Source: an uncultured Paracoccaceae bacterium (GTDB lineage: Bacteria > Pseudomonadota > Alphaproteobacteria > Rhodobacterales > Rhodobacteraceae). Taken from it: a stretch of 64,000 bases of DNA. Positions 54,815 to 63,799 of the stretch are shown here, piece by piece; position 1 is the stretch's first letter; every line of letters begins with the position of its first letter. Under the pieces are notes generated by a model, which worked only from the letters and a program-made list of their open reading frames with translations, was not told where the DNA came from and ran no database searches. The DNA lies in NCBI GenBank assembly GCA_938005545.1, contig CALKXV010000053.1:62001-126000 (forward strand). The letters run 5' to 3'. The translations under genes were made by a program, and so were the position numbers.

Positions 54815-55486
54815 ATGGCACGCATCCTGATCGGGTTGGTGGTGTTCGCCCTGATCCTTGGTTTGGGGGTCATCGTGATCGCCACCCCCGGCACCAAAGA
54901 AGCCTTTAGCGCTGCTGAAGCACGGATCGAAGCCGCGCGGCAGGAAGACGCGCGTGTCCTGCGTTTTGACGGATTGTCGAACCTTGGCACCTTACCGCCC
55001 GAAGTGGCCGAGATGACGGATCTGATCCAAATCGATCTGCGTGACACCGCGATCCGGGACATTGCCCCGCTGGCCGGGCTTCAAAACCTGAGAATTCTGA
55101 GTTTGCGCGGCACTTTGGTAAAAGACTTGTCGGGTCTGTCAGGCCTGAAAAACCTCGACACGCTGGATATCTCGCAAACCTGGGTGCGCGATCTGGAACC
55201 TCTTGTGGCCTTGCCGTCGCTCAGGCGGCTCGACATCGGCGACACGTGGACGTCCAGCTTGGAACCTGCGACCCGGATGCCTGCGCTCGACTGGATCAAT
55301 ATGCACGCGGCCTATTCCTCCGATGGCTCAAGGGTTCACTATGAAACGCTCCGAACCAGTGATGTCATCGAAAACAACGGGCGGGCTTTTCAGGACGACT
55401 ATCGCCCCGGCTATCTGTTTCTGGCCAAATTGCGGTTTGAACGTCTGGTCCGCCGGGTTCGCTTGGGTCTGAACGCCATCGACTAG
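54815..55486 (+). CDS. leucine-rich-repeat membrane protein
   Basis: The 223-residue product has an N-terminal membrane helix (ILIGLVVFALILGLGVIVIA) and about four internalin-like LRRs of 22 residues (LIQIDLRDTAIRDIAPLAGL, LRILSLRGTLVKDLSGLSGL, LDTLDISQTWVRDLEPLVAL, LRRLDIGDTW), facing the periplasm. The C-terminal 70 residues are not repetitive. It starts four bases after der, so it is co-transcribed with bamB-der. The repeats suggest a protein-binding surface; the partner is unknown. I do not know this as a usual companion of der. Confidence 0.85.
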   Translation: MARILIGLVVFALILGLGVIVIATPGTKEAFSAAEARIEAARQEDARVLRFDGLSNLGTLPPEVAEMTDLIQIDLRDTAIRDIAPLAGLQNLRILSLRGTLVKDLSGLSGLKNLDTLDISQTWVRDLEPLVALPSLRRLDIGDTWTSSLEPATRMPALDWINMHAAYSSDGSRVHYETLRTSDVIENNGRAFQDDYRPGYLFLAKLRFERLVRRVRLGLNAID

Positions 55487-55719
55487 GCGCGTCGGCCATT
55501 TCGCGCGGGAACGCCCGCTTTTTGAAAGCGACTTCCAGCCGACATGATGTGACCGGCGCATTCCCGCAGATGGCCCCCCCACAAAACCGGCGGCGGGTGG
55601 CGCATTACCCACGCGATCTGATGTGGTCATTGTTTGATGCCGCGAACCTTCATACCTCTCTCATCGAAGCTTCTAATCAAAGCTCGGGCCCGGGCTCCTC
55701 TCAACAGGAGACCACAGAT

Positions 55720-55956
55720 ATGACACGTTGGAAGATCATTTTCGCGACCCTTTTCATGGGTCTTGGCGCAACGGCTGTGATGGCTGAAGTTCAGGACGCC
55801 AATGGTGATGGCGTTTATTCGATGGATGAGTTGAAAGTGACTTATCCCGACTTGACCGAGGACGTCTTCGGTCAGCTTGACCAGAACGGCGATGGCGCAT
55901 TGGACGCCGAAGAATTGGCTGTCGCCGAGGAAGCAGGCATCCTGAAAGCGGGCTAA
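55720..55956 (+). CDS. EF-hand calcium-binding exported protein
   Basis: The 78-residue product has a signal peptide (IIFATLFMGLGATAVMA) and two EF-hand loops: DANGDGVYSMDE and DQNGDGALDAEE, each with the canonical D-x-N/D-x-D-G-x-x-x-x-x-E calcium spacing. It is a small secreted or periplasmic calcium-binding protein. AACAGGAG precedes the ATG at 55720. It is a separate unit, 233 bases after the LRR gene, followed by a long hairpin. The role is unknown. Confidence 0.9.
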   Translation: MTRWKIIFATLFMGLGATAVMAEVQDANGDGVYSMDELKVTYPDLTEDVFGQLDQNGDGALDAEELAVAEEAGILKAG

Positions 55957-56316
55957 CCCCTCCCGCTGCCGGGGCCGCCTTTATCAGCCTTTCCCAGAAG
56001 GCGGCCCCAACACCACGCTGCCCTAAGCCGTCACTTCATGCCGCTTCAGGTGTCTTGGCGATTAAGTCCGGGAAACCAATGCGCCGCAACTTGGCGGGTT
56101 GAATTTTCCGCCGTTAACTTCCGAAGATGTTGAAGGTGCGGGCCATTGGTATTGGTGCACCTTATTGGTTTTGTTGATGACCTCGGGCGTCGGTGTCGAA
56201 GTATCTTTGACACCCAGTCAGCCGTTCAAACCACAGAGCAAAGATCTCGATGGATTTCCGGCATGTCCAGAAGCACTTGCGCGTGGAAACACGAACCATC
56301 GTTCCCACACACTGGC
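55957..56316. other. gene-free region after EF-hand gene
   Basis: A long hairpin (11-bp stem 55971-55981 / 55998-56008, GGGGCCGCCTT / AAGGCGGCCCC, 16-base loop) follows the EF-hand gene and may end it, though no T tract follows. The remaining 300 bases up to the serS stop hold no gene I can support; a short frame at 56099 runs antisense into serS. Confidence 0.5.
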
Positions 56317-57606
56317 TTATTCTAATTTACCTTCTGGAGTGATCCGTGTGGCACCGCCCATCCAGCTGCCAAGTCCTTGGGGCAGGGTGACGCCGCCGTC
56401 GGCCGTTTGGCCGTTTTCCAGAACAGCGATCAGCGCACGGCCAACAGCCAGGCCCGATCCGTTCAGCGTATGGACGAACTGAGGTTTCGCATCGCCGTCC
56501 CGGAACCGTGCATTCATGCGCCGGGCCTGGAAATCACCACAGGTCGACACCGATGAAATCTCGCGATAGGTGTTTTGACCGGGCAACCAGACTTCGATGT
56601 CGTAGGTACGTCGCGCGCCAAAGCCCAGATCGCCCGTGCAAAGCGATACGGTACGATAAGCCAGCCCAAGTCGTTCCAACATGTCTTCGGCACATCGCAA
56701 CATCCGTTGTTGTTCATCTTCGGATTTATCGGGGTGCACAACCGACACCATTTCGACCTTTTCGAACTGGTGCTGGCGCAACATACCGGATGTATCCTTG
56801 CCCGCCGAACCGGCTTCGGAACGGAAACATTGGGTGTGCGCGCACATGCGCAGGGGCAGGGCGTCAGCGTCTAGTATGCTTTCGCGCACCGAATTTGTCA
56901 GCGTGACCTCGGACGTCGGGATCAACCACATGCCTTCGGTGGTCTGATAACTGTCATCTGCGAATTTCGGCAGTTGGTTGGTGCCATACATGGCGTCATC
57001 GCGCACCAGAACCGGCGTGATCATCTCGGTCAGACCATTTTCTGTTGTGTGCACATCAAGCATCATTTGCGCCAATGCCCGGTGCACCCGCGCAACGGCG
57101 CCTTTCAGCAGAACGAACCGGCTGCCCGATAGCTTGGCGGCCGTTTCAAAATCCATACCCGCGGCAACGCCCTTGATGTCGAAGTGTTCGACCGGATCAA
57201 AGGCGAATTCGGGGATATCGCCCCATTTGTGGATTTCAATGTTGTCGTCTTCGTCGGCCCCGTCCGGCACATCATCATAGGGCAGGTTTTCCAGCCCCAA
57301 CAACAGATCGCGCAACCGCAGGTCTTCGGCCTTGGCTTCTTCTTCCAACCGGGCAATCTCGGACTTCTTTTCGCCGACCAGTGCGCGGAGGCGCTCAAAT
57401 TCAGCCTCATCACCCTTGGCTTTCGCCGCACCAACCTCTTTGGAGGCAGAGTTCCGCTCTGCCAAAGCGGCTTCGGCTGCGGTGATCTTTGACCGGCGCG
57501 CTTCGTCAATCGCCAAAACCTGCTCTGACACGCCCGACTGCCCACGGCGCGCCATAGCGGCATCAAAGGCGTCTGGTGTTTCGCGGATCATGCGAATGTC
57601 GTGCAT
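56317..57606 (-). CDS. serS: seryl-tRNA synthetase
   Basis: SerS charges tRNA-Ser and tRNA-Sec. The 429-residue class II enzyme has an N-terminal antiparallel coiled-coil arm ([23 protein letters not shown] ... [13 protein letters not shown]), the class II motif 2 region [26 protein letters not shown] (in parts), the serine-site [26 protein letters not shown] (in parts) and motif 3 [17 protein letters not shown]. The start at 57606 gives the family MHDIRMIR beginning. It is divergent from ppx/gppA. Confidence 0.97.
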   Translation of the reverse strand: MHDIRMIRETPDAFDAAMARRGQSGVSEQVLAIDEARRSKITAAEAALAERNSASKEVGAAKAKGDEAEFERLRALVGEKKSEIARLEEEAKAEDLRLRDLLLGLENLPYDDVPDGADEDDNIEIHKWGDIPEFAFDPVEHFDIKGVAAGMDFETAAKLSGSRFVLLKGAVARVHRALAQMMLDVHTTENGLTEMITPVLVRDDAMYGTNQLPKFADDSYQTTEGMWLIPTSEVTLTNSVRESILDADALPLRMCAHTQCFRSEAGSAGKDTSGMLRQHQFEKVEMVSVVHPDKSEDEQQRMLRCAEDMLERLGLAYRTVSLCTGDLGFGARRTYDIEVWLPGQNTYREISSVSTCGDFQARRMNARFRDGDAKPQFVHTLNGSGLAVGRALIAVLENGQTADGGVTLPQGLGSWMGGATRITPEGKLE

Positions 57607-57757
57607 CGGTCCTCTCCTTTATATGTCTCTGGGCTGCTCTATTGCGCATTTTACCTGCGGGGGAAAGATGTCACGCATTTCTAAGTGCTGAACTCCACCC
57701 TTGCGTGACTTACAATCCTTCCCTTAGGCTGAACTCAACTAGAAATCGGAGGGCGAT

Positions 57758-58873
57758 ATGCCGCCCAAGCGTCCACCGGGCGCAACCCCTTTCCCGCGCA
57801 AGGTCGTAGAGGGGTCGCCCGACAGACCCGATCCGGCCGAGCTTTATGCGGCGCTGGATCTCGGCACCAATTCGTGCCGAATGCTGGTTGCTCAACCAAA
57901 GGGCAACCAATTTCACGTCGTGGACAGCTTTTCCAAATCCGTGCAATTGGGCCAAGGCCTTGAAGCATCGGGGCGTTTGTCACGCACGGCCATGCGGCGC
58001 ACGACCCAAGCATTGAAAATCTGCCGCTCGAAGATCGAAAAGCATAACGTTAAGCACAAACGTCTTGTCGCAACCGAAGCCTGTCGGCGCGCGGTGAACG
58101 GGGCAGGATTTCTGTCCAATGTAACCCGCGAAACCGGTTTGAAGCTTGAGATCATCAAGCCCGAAGAAGAAGCGCGTTTGGCGGTGATTTCTTGCGCCCC
58201 CCTTGTGTCACCGCGAACAGATCAGCTGTTGGTCGTGGACATTGGCGGTGGATCGACGGAGCTTGTCTGGATCGACATGTCGCGCGTGCCCAACATCGAA
58301 CGCCCACGCGCTTTGATGCGGCTGAACACGGGCTTTGCACCCGATCCGGGTTCACCTTTTCCGGCCGCCCATGTGGTGGATTGGATTTCGGTGCCCCTGG
58401 GCGTGGCCACCTTGCGCGATCAGTTCAATGATGTTGAAAACGATGCGGCGCGGTTTGCGCTGATGAGCTGGCACTTTGAAGAGCATTTGTCCGAGTTTTC
58501 GCCCTATGAGGCTGAACAGACCCGCGAAGGGTTCCAGGTTATCGGCACCTCGGGCACGGTGACCACGGTGGCAGCCAGCCATCTTGGTCTGCGGCGATAC
58601 GATCGTTCAAAAGTTGATGGCTTGCGGATGACGTCGGACCAGATCGACAAAGTGATCCGTGATTACCTTGACCTTGGCCCCGAAGGCCGCCGTGCCGATC
58701 CGCGCATTGGTCGTGATCGGCATGCGCTGATCATGTCGGGGGCGGCAATCCTGCAAGCCCTGCTGCGCGTCTGGCCCACAGATCGTTTGACGGTGGCCGA
58801 CCGTGGCCTGCGCGAAGGCCTGCTTTACGCCCAGATGTCTGCCGATGGCGTTCTGGAAGATGGGCTTTATTAA
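57758..58873 (+). CDS. ppx: Ppx/GppA phosphatase family protein
   Basis: Ppx/GppA enzymes hydrolyse polyphosphate or the 5' phosphate of pppGpp. The 371-residue product has the ASKHA-fold phosphate motifs ALDLGTNSCRMLV and DIGGGSTELVW, the EEEARLAV segment, the SVPLGVATLRDQF helix and the GTSGTVTTVAASHLGL motif. It is shorter than E. coli Ppx (513), lacking the C-terminal HD-like domain, as is usual in Rhodobacterales. The rlmE (ftsJ) partner often next to it is not here; a glycosidase-like gene follows. Confidence 0.92.
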   Translation: MPPKRPPGATPFPRKVVEGSPDRPDPAELYAALDLGTNSCRMLVAQPKGNQFHVVDSFSKSVQLGQGLEASGRLSRTAMRRTTQALKICRSKIEKHNVKHKRLVATEACRRAVNGAGFLSNVTRETGLKLEIIKPEEEARLAVISCAPLVSPRTDQLLVVDIGGGSTELVWIDMSRVPNIERPRALMRLNTGFAPDPGSPFPAAHVVDWISVPLGVATLRDQFNDVENDAARFALMSWHFEEHLSEFSPYEAEQTREGFQVIGTSGTVTTVAASHLGLRRYDRSKVDGLRMTSDQIDKVIRDYLDLGPEGRRADPRIGRDRHALIMSGAAILQALLRVWPTDRLTVADRGLREGLLYAQMSADGVLEDGLY

Positions 58874-58946
58874 CCCGATCACTGATTTTACGGCTTTGCA
58901 CCCGTTGGCACAAATTTAAGGCACAGGTGGTCTGCTCATCCATGTG

Positions 58947-60671
58947 ATGAGTACAACAGTAGATTTAAATGTGAATTCAGGGGTTTCCGCCTATGCGGAC
59001 CCGACCGAGGTGATCGGCGACGCATTATTTGGCGCGCGCTATATCAGTTACCGAGGCATTAATCGTTTCCTCGATCAGATCGAAGATATGGATGTCGGGC
59101 TGATTGTTTGGCCCGGCGGGACATTGGCCGAAACCCGGCCAGATCGATATGGATTTGAATTTGATGGTCTGCAAAATCCGTCAAACAATAAGCCGGATTT
59201 GACTGAAATGATGGCAATCGCTGTGGAAAAGGGCGCCGATCTGTCGGTGATCCTGCCCACCTTTCGCTATGTCGATGATCTGGACGGCGCGCAGACGGGG
59301 CTATCCGAATTTCTGGAAGACCTTTTGGCCGGTGATTTTGGGCCACTGCCGAGCAATTTGATCCTTGAAGTCGGCTCGGAATACTATGCGCATTTTTCCG
59401 ACGGCGCGACGTCGGCGGCGGCGCAATATGGTGCCGTGGCCGATGTGATGGTGACCGAAATCGCTGATGCATTGGCTGATCCGGCGATCAACCTGATCGG
59501 GGCCGACATCACCATCGCGGTGCAATCGGGCAAAACGCTGGATGATGATATCGATCTGCGGGATGCCTTGTCGGACTACGCCATCGACAGCGCCGACATG
59601 TTGATCCACCACCGCTTCGCCTATCAGCCCCAAGGGATCGACACACGCATCGCCGAATATCAGGATGTTCTCGATGCCTGGGAGGCGGAAACTGGTGAAG
59701 AGCCGGAGTTGTTCGTTTCGGCGTGGAACACGGTGACATTGACGCGCAATGGCGTGCTGAACGATTACATCGAATATCAAGCCAGCCAGGGCGTCACGGT
59801 TGATCCGAATGACGTGGATCTTGATGGCCGAACCACCACCGCATTTGAGACCTATTGGCAGGATGAACTGGATGAGGCCGCCTATGGTCAGGAACACGCT
59901 GCCTATCTCCTCGAAAGCTTTGCGAGTTACGCCGAAGCGGGCGCGGACGCCGCGTCACTTTACGGGGTCGATCTGATCCATTCGGGCCGTGTGTCCTGGC
60001 GGGAGGATGGAGAGGATTACAGCTTTGTCGGCGCCGAGATGCTGGACATGATCTATGAAAGCGTCGGCGGTACCCATGTTCTGGCCTCGGATGCGCCATA
60101 CGACCAAGCCGCGCTGGCCACGACATATGGGTTTGAGAACGACGACAAACTGGTGCTGTTTGTAGCCGCGGGCGATACGCCACCGGGGGATATTGCGCTT
60201 AGCCTTGAGGGGTTTGGAGATATCTATACCCAAGTTTGGGCCGAACGTCTGACGGGCGCGGCTCCAGCGGATTGGATGGACATCTTTGATGTGCCCGACA
60301 ACGCAAGCGTCGATGAAAACCCGGAAGCTGAAACCTATGCCATTGGGGTTCGAGAGGTGGTTGTGCCGGAATTAAGCGACGGCGGGCTTGAGTTCTCGCT
60401 TGGCTCACCTCACGAAGTGATCCGATTGTCCTTCGCTAAAACTGCCACCGGTGCGCACGAGATCGCCGGTTGGTCCGAAGGCCGCGCAACCGACCTTTCA
60501 GGGGACTTTGGTCTGCCGGTTATACCTGAGTGTGGCATCTCAAAGGACGGCATCATTTGTCACGGCGGCGTGGAAGCGGATGACATCAACGACGGCTTCG
60601 CGATGGTCGCAGAAAGCATCGGTGCCGCCGGCGGGATGGGCGTGTTGTGGATGTTGTTGCTTCTGGTTTGA
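58947..60671 (+). CDS. glycosidase-like TIM-barrel protein, hydrophobic tail
   Basis: The 574-residue product resembles clan-A glycoside hydrolases: an acidic, secreted-type sequence with an N-terminal GARYISYRGINRFLDQIEDM, then LILEVGSEYYAHF, where Glu145 stands in the position of a general acid/base Glu, ELFVSAWNTVTLTRNG, where an acid might be expected but the sequence is SAWN, and a C-terminal beta domain. There is no N-terminal signal peptide. The last residues, GGMGVLWMLLLLV, are a hydrophobic tail after a Cys-containing PECGISKDGIICHGG; this suggests tail insertion or a type I-like unconventional route. GTG at 58944 is an alternative start. I do not assign a substrate. Confidence 0.6.
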   Translation: MSTTVDLNVNSGVSAYADPTEVIGDALFGARYISYRGINRFLDQIEDMDVGLIVWPGGTLAETRPDRYGFEFDGLQNPSNNKPDLTEMMAIAVEKGADLSVILPTFRYVDDLDGAQTGLSEFLEDLLAGDFGPLPSNLILEVGSEYYAHFSDGATSAAAQYGAVADVMVTEIADALADPAINLIGADITIAVQSGKTLDDDIDLRDALSDYAIDSADMLIHHRFAYQPQGIDTRIAEYQDVLDAWEAETGEEPELFVSAWNTVTLTRNGVLNDYIEYQASQGVTVDPNDVDLDGRTTTAFETYWQDELDEAAYGQEHAAYLLESFASYAEAGADAASLYGVDLIHSGRVSWREDGEDYSFVGAEMLDMIYESVGGTHVLASDAPYDQAALATTYGFENDDKLVLFVAAGDTPPGDIALSLEGFGDIYTQVWAERLTGAAPADWMDIFDVPDNASVDENPEAETYAIGVREVVVPELSDGGLEFSLGSPHEVIRLSFAKTATGAHEIAGWSEGRATDLSGDFGLPVIPECGISKDGIICHGGVEADDINDGFAMVAESIGAAGGMGVLWMLLLLV

Positions 60672-60683
60672 TCCAAATGACCA

Positions 60684-60716
60684 AAAGAAAAGGGCCGGCG
60701 CGATGGCCGACCCTGT
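60684..60716 (-). terminator. terminator of Bax-inhibitor-like gene
   Basis: Read on the - strand, GGGTCGGC (60713-60706) pairs with GCCGGCCC (60699-60692) with one G-T wobble and a 6-base loop, followed by TTTTCTTTT. It fits an intrinsic terminator for the YccA-type gene. Confidence 0.75.
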
Positions 60717-60742
60717 CCAATGATGTTGTCTGGGGTGCGCGA

Positions 60743-61483
60743 TTATTCGCGGCTTCCCATGAACTGCAACAGGAACATGAAGAGGTTGATGAAGTCGAGA
60801 TAGAGCATCAACGCACCCATGATTGCAGATTTCGCCATCCATTCGTCGTCCATTGCGTGGGCATGGGCGAGATAGTCGGTTTTGATCTTTTGCGTGTCAT
60901 AAACCGTAAGGCCCGCAAAGATCAGGATGCCGATAACGCTGATTGCAAAAGACATGGCGCTGGAGCCAACAAAGATGTTGATCACCATCGCGATGATCAG
61001 ACCAATCAGGCCCATCAACAGGAATTTGCCCATGCCTGACAGATCGCGGTTCGTCGTATAACCGTAAAGGCTGAGCCCGGCGAAACCGGCAGAAGTCGCC
61101 ACAAAGGTGTTGGCAATCGAAATGCCTGTGAACGCGGCGAAAATCCACGAGATCGACAGGCCCATTGCGGCGGCAAAGACGTAAAAGAACGTTTGCGCGC
61201 CAGCAGCCGACAGACGATTGATCATGCTTCCAAAAAGGAAAACCATGCCCAAAGGCAGGAACATTGCAATCCAGCCAAGTATATTTGGTTGCAGCGTGAT
61301 TGGATCACGGAAGATCGACAAAAGCGCCGGGCTCGAACCAACAGCCCATGCAACGCCTGCTGTGACCAGCATGCCAACGGACATAATGCCGTAGACTTTG
61401 TTCATATGGGCGCGCAGGCCTGCGTCAATTTCCGCCGTCCTTACACCCGTCTGTGATGTGCGGATGGTGTCAAACTCAGCCAT
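60743..61483 (-). CDS. Bax inhibitor-1 / YccA family membrane protein
   Basis: The 246-residue product has a short hydrophilic N terminus and seven hydrophobic helices. The family pattern is seen in MNKVYGIMSVGMLVTAGVAW, the FFYVFAAAMGLSISWIF helix and the C-terminal IGILIFAGLTVYDTQKIK with the Asp of the conserved proton-/calcium-leak diaspartyl region, then ALMLYLDFINLFMFLLQF. Bacterial members modulate FtsH or act as pH-gated calcium leak channels; the precise role here is unknown. It ends at the - strand terminator at 60684-60716. Confidence 0.93.
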   Translation of the reverse strand: MAEFDTIRTSQTGVRTAEIDAGLRAHMNKVYGIMSVGMLVTAGVAWAVGSSPALLSIFRDPITLQPNILGWIAMFLPLGMVFLFGSMINRLSAAGAQTFFYVFAAAMGLSISWIFAAFTGISIANTFVATSAGFAGLSLYGYTTNRDLSGMGKFLLMGLIGLIIAMVINIFVGSSAMSFAISVIGILIFAGLTVYDTQKIKTDYLAHAHAMDDEWMAKSAIMGALMLYLDFINLFMFLLQFMGSRE

Positions 61484-61609
61484 GAAAGTAGCTCCTTGCT
61501 ATGTCGAGGCGACCAGAATTGGTCATTCCCGAGTAATATTGGCAGGAATGACCGAATTTTCAAGCTGTACAGGCATAAAAACGCTGAGTTTCGTTAACGG
61601 ATTGTGCCT

Positions 61610-61840
61610 TCAGCGCAACCACCGGTTGGGCGCATCCCAAGTCGCGCGCAATGCTTCGGCATTGGCTTTCTGCTGGGATTGCCCGATATCGTCCAAAAGA
61701 TGCGCATCAAGCGACTGTAAAGCGCGCCGTTCGCGTCGGATCGACAAAAACGTCAGCAATTTCCGCAACATTCCTTTGGCTGAAGGATTCCGGGTCGACT
61801 GAATTTGGAAGCTGTGTGTGCGACGTGCTTGGCTGAACAT
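61610..61840 (-). CDS. DUF1127 (YjiS-like) small protein
   Basis: The 76-residue basic product ends with the DUF1127 helix pattern: RRALQSLDAHLLDDIGQSQQKAN followed by ALRATWDAPNRWLR (in parts). The DDIG motif with following Asp/Ala-rich turn is diagnostic. Proteins of this family bind RNA or other proteins in stress and phosphate/carbon adaptation in alphaproteobacteria. AAGGA lies just upstream of the ATG at 61840; a shorter start at MLRKLL would leave 53 residues. It is divergent from a LysR gene with the putative operator between. Confidence 0.85.
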   Translation of the reverse strand: MFSQARRTHSFQIQSTRNPSAKGMLRKLLTFLSIRRERRALQSLDAHLLDDIGQSQQKANAEALRATWDAPNRWLR

Positions 61841-61865
61841 GGTAAATCCTTTCCAATATCGTATG

Positions 61866-61895
61866 ATTGATTGGGGTCACATCAATTCTCTTGAT
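61866..61895. promoter_or_regulatory. candidate LysR operator
   Basis: ATCAA (61881-61885), five bases TTCTC, and TTGAT (61891-61895) form a palindrome with the T-N11-A spacing of LysR boxes. ATTGAT (61866-61871) and ATCAAT (61881-61886) form a second inverted repeat that shares the middle arm. The site lies between the divergent DUF1127 and LysR genes and covers the -35 side of the DUF1127 promoter. Confidence 0.6.
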
Positions 61896-61907
61896 GGTTA
61901 TGCGTGA

Positions 61908-61936
61908 TTGCGTTAGATTTGAAAAACGAATATATT
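61908..61936 (+). promoter_or_regulatory. candidate LysR promoter
   Basis: TTGCGT (61908-61913) and TATATT (61931-61936) are 17 bases apart. The -10 matches five of six consensus bases; the -35 only three. A start near 61943 would leave a 20-base leader before the ribosome site AAGGAG and the ATG at 61963. Confidence 0.45.
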
Positions 61937-61962
61937 TGACCAGACACATCAAGGAGATTGAT

Positions 61963-62835
61963 ATGCCTCGAAATCTCGACCTGACTGCGCTGCGCTCGTT
62001 TGTTGCTGTTGCGGACACCGGCGGTGTGACCAAAGCGGCCGCAATCTTGAACCTGACGCAATCCGCGGTGTCGATGCAGCTGAAACGGTTGGAGGAAAGT
62101 CTGGATCAAAGCCTTTTGGATCGCACAGGACGCGGCATTGGCTTGACAGGGGCGGGCGAGCAACTGTTGAGTTACGGGCGCCGGTTGCTGGCGTTGAATG
62201 ACGAAGTCTTTGGCCGCATGACCGACAGCGCCTATGTGGGCGAGCTGGTTCTGGGCGTGCCCCACGATATTGTCTACCCGGCGATCCCCCATGTTTTAAG
62301 AATGTTTGCAGCCGAACACCCCCGGATGCGGGTTCAATTGGTGTCCAGCAGCACAAAGCGGCTGGTTTCACAATTCGAAGCTGGCAAATGTGATCTAATT
62401 CTGACGACCGAAATTGAAAGTCGACCGGGCGGTGAAACGCTGACGGAAATACCGCTGATCTGGTTTGGCGCACCCGGCGGCACGGCGTGGCAAAAACGCC
62501 CTTTGCCGATTGCCTCGGAACCAATTTGTGCCTTCAGACGCCCGATGCAAGCGGCCTTGGATACCGCAAACATCCCGTGGCAGATGGCTGTCGACTCGGA
62601 TTCGAGCCGTACAATCGAAGCAATGGTGTCTGGCGATATCGCGATCAATGCTCAACTGGCCGGAAGCACAATCCCACAGTTGGAACCCGTGCCCCATGGC
62701 GGCGCATTGCCGGATTTGGGGACGTTTTGCATCAACATGTACGTCTCCGAAGCACCAAAGGGCGCTGTGCTTGCGCATCTCGCCGATCTGGTCCGCCGGT
62801 CCTATATGGCACCGGCTTTGGCTCTTACGGCGTAA
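61963..62835 (+). CDS. LysR-family transcriptional regulator
   Basis: The 290-residue product has the N-terminal winged HTH: LDLTALRSFVAVADTGGVTKAAAILNLTQSAVSMQLKRLEESL (read in parts), then the periplasmic-binding-protein-like co-inducer domain. The start at 61963 follows AAGGAGATTGAT. The divergent DUF1127 gene and the operator between suggest it controls that gene and itself. The 3' end overlaps the convergent oxidoreductase gene by 11 bases. The inducer is unknown. Confidence 0.93.
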   Translation: MPRNLDLTALRSFVAVADTGGVTKAAAILNLTQSAVSMQLKRLEESLDQSLLDRTGRGIGLTGAGEQLLSYGRRLLALNDEVFGRMTDSAYVGELVLGVPHDIVYPAIPHVLRMFAAEHPRMRVQLVSSSTKRLVSQFEAGKCDLILTTEIESRPGGETLTEIPLIWFGAPGGTAWQKRPLPIASEPICAFRRPMQAALDTANIPWQMAVDSDSSRTIEAMVSGDIAINAQLAGSTIPQLEPVPHGGALPDLGTFCINMYVSEAPKGAVLAHLADLVRRSYMAPALALTA

Positions 62836-63799
62836 CCACGATTTTGCCGGTCACCGCGCGGTCTTTGAGAATGTCCAGCCCGTCAGCCGCGCGCTCAAGC
62901 GGAAGTATGTGGCTGATTTGAGGGTGAAGACGCCCCGCGGCGTGCCAATCCATGAGCTCTGTCAGGCTGTCGGTGAAAAGGTCTGGGCGAAACGTCATAT
63001 AACCGCTGAGGTTGAACCCAATGGTCGACACGTTCTTTACCAGCATATGGTTCGCCTTAAGTTGGGGCAGGGTGCCGCTGGCGAAGCCGATCAGGACATA
63101 ACGCCCCACTGGTCCAAGTGTTCGCATGGCCGCATCACCAAGCGGGCCGCCAACCGCATCATAAATTACATGGGTCGACCCATCTGACAAAATAGCGGCG
63201 CGCAGATCAGGGGTTACATCGCTGTCGATCAGAACGTCCGCCCCTGCGGTCTTGGCCGAAGCGAGTTTCTCGGCCCCCCGCGCAACGGCCGTTACATGCG
63301 CGCCAAGGGCTGCCCCGATTTCAACAGCCGTCAATCCGACACCGCCACCGGCCCCAAGAACCACCAAACGTTCGCTCTTTTTGAGCTGCGCGCGACGCGT
63401 CAATGCCAGATGGGACGTGCCATAGGCGATCGGAAAAACCGATCCGATCACAGCGTCCAAACTGTCAGAACGTCTTAAACACCGCGCTGCATCGATCACG
63501 ATTTCGTTTGCCAGCCCGCCCGATCCACAAAACGCGATTACCGGATCTTGCGGTTGAAATTGTGAAATCTGTGAGCCTGTCTCGATCACCTCCCCGGAAA
63601 TTTCCATACCAGGGGTTAAAGGAAATGACGGCATGTCCTGATATTTCCCCCTAACCATTAACAGGTCGGCAAAATTTAAAGCACAGGACTGGATGGAAAT
63701 TCTGACTTGCTCAGGCTCCAATGGCTGGCTGGTAAGTCTTTGAAGGCGCGGTGTTTTTCCGGGGCCCGACACAACCATTGCGGGATATTTATGTGGCAT
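62825..63799 (-). CDS. quinone oxidoreductase-like zinc-type dehydrogenase family
   Basis: The 324-residue MDR-superfamily protein has an N-terminal GroES-like domain (EPEQVRISIQSCALNFADLLMVRG, in parts; PGMEISGEVIETG) and a Rossmann domain with LGAGGGVGLTAVEIGAALGAHVTAVAR (in parts). There are no zinc-binding cysteines, matching the NADPH:quinone reductase (QOR) branch. ATG at 63799 (MPHKYPAMVV) fits the family N terminus; the open frame to 63946 is not similar. Substrate unknown. It overlaps the LysR gene by 11 bases at its 3' end. Confidence 0.9.
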   Translation of the reverse strand: MPHKYPAMVVSGPGKTPRLQRLTSQPLEPEQVRISIQSCALNFADLLMVRGKYQDMPSFPLTPGMEISGEVIETGSQISQFQPQDPVIAFCGSGGLANEIVIDAARCLRRSDSLDAVIGSVFPIAYGTSHLALTRRAQLKKSERLVVLGAGGGVGLTAVEIGAALGAHVTAVARGAEKLASAKTAGADVLIDSDVTPDLRAAILSDGSTHVIYDAVGGPLGDAAMRTLGPVGRYVLIGFASGTLPQLKANHMLVKNVSTIGFNLSGYMTFRPDLFTDSLTELMDWHAAGRLHPQISHILPLERAADGLDILKDRAVTGKIVVTP

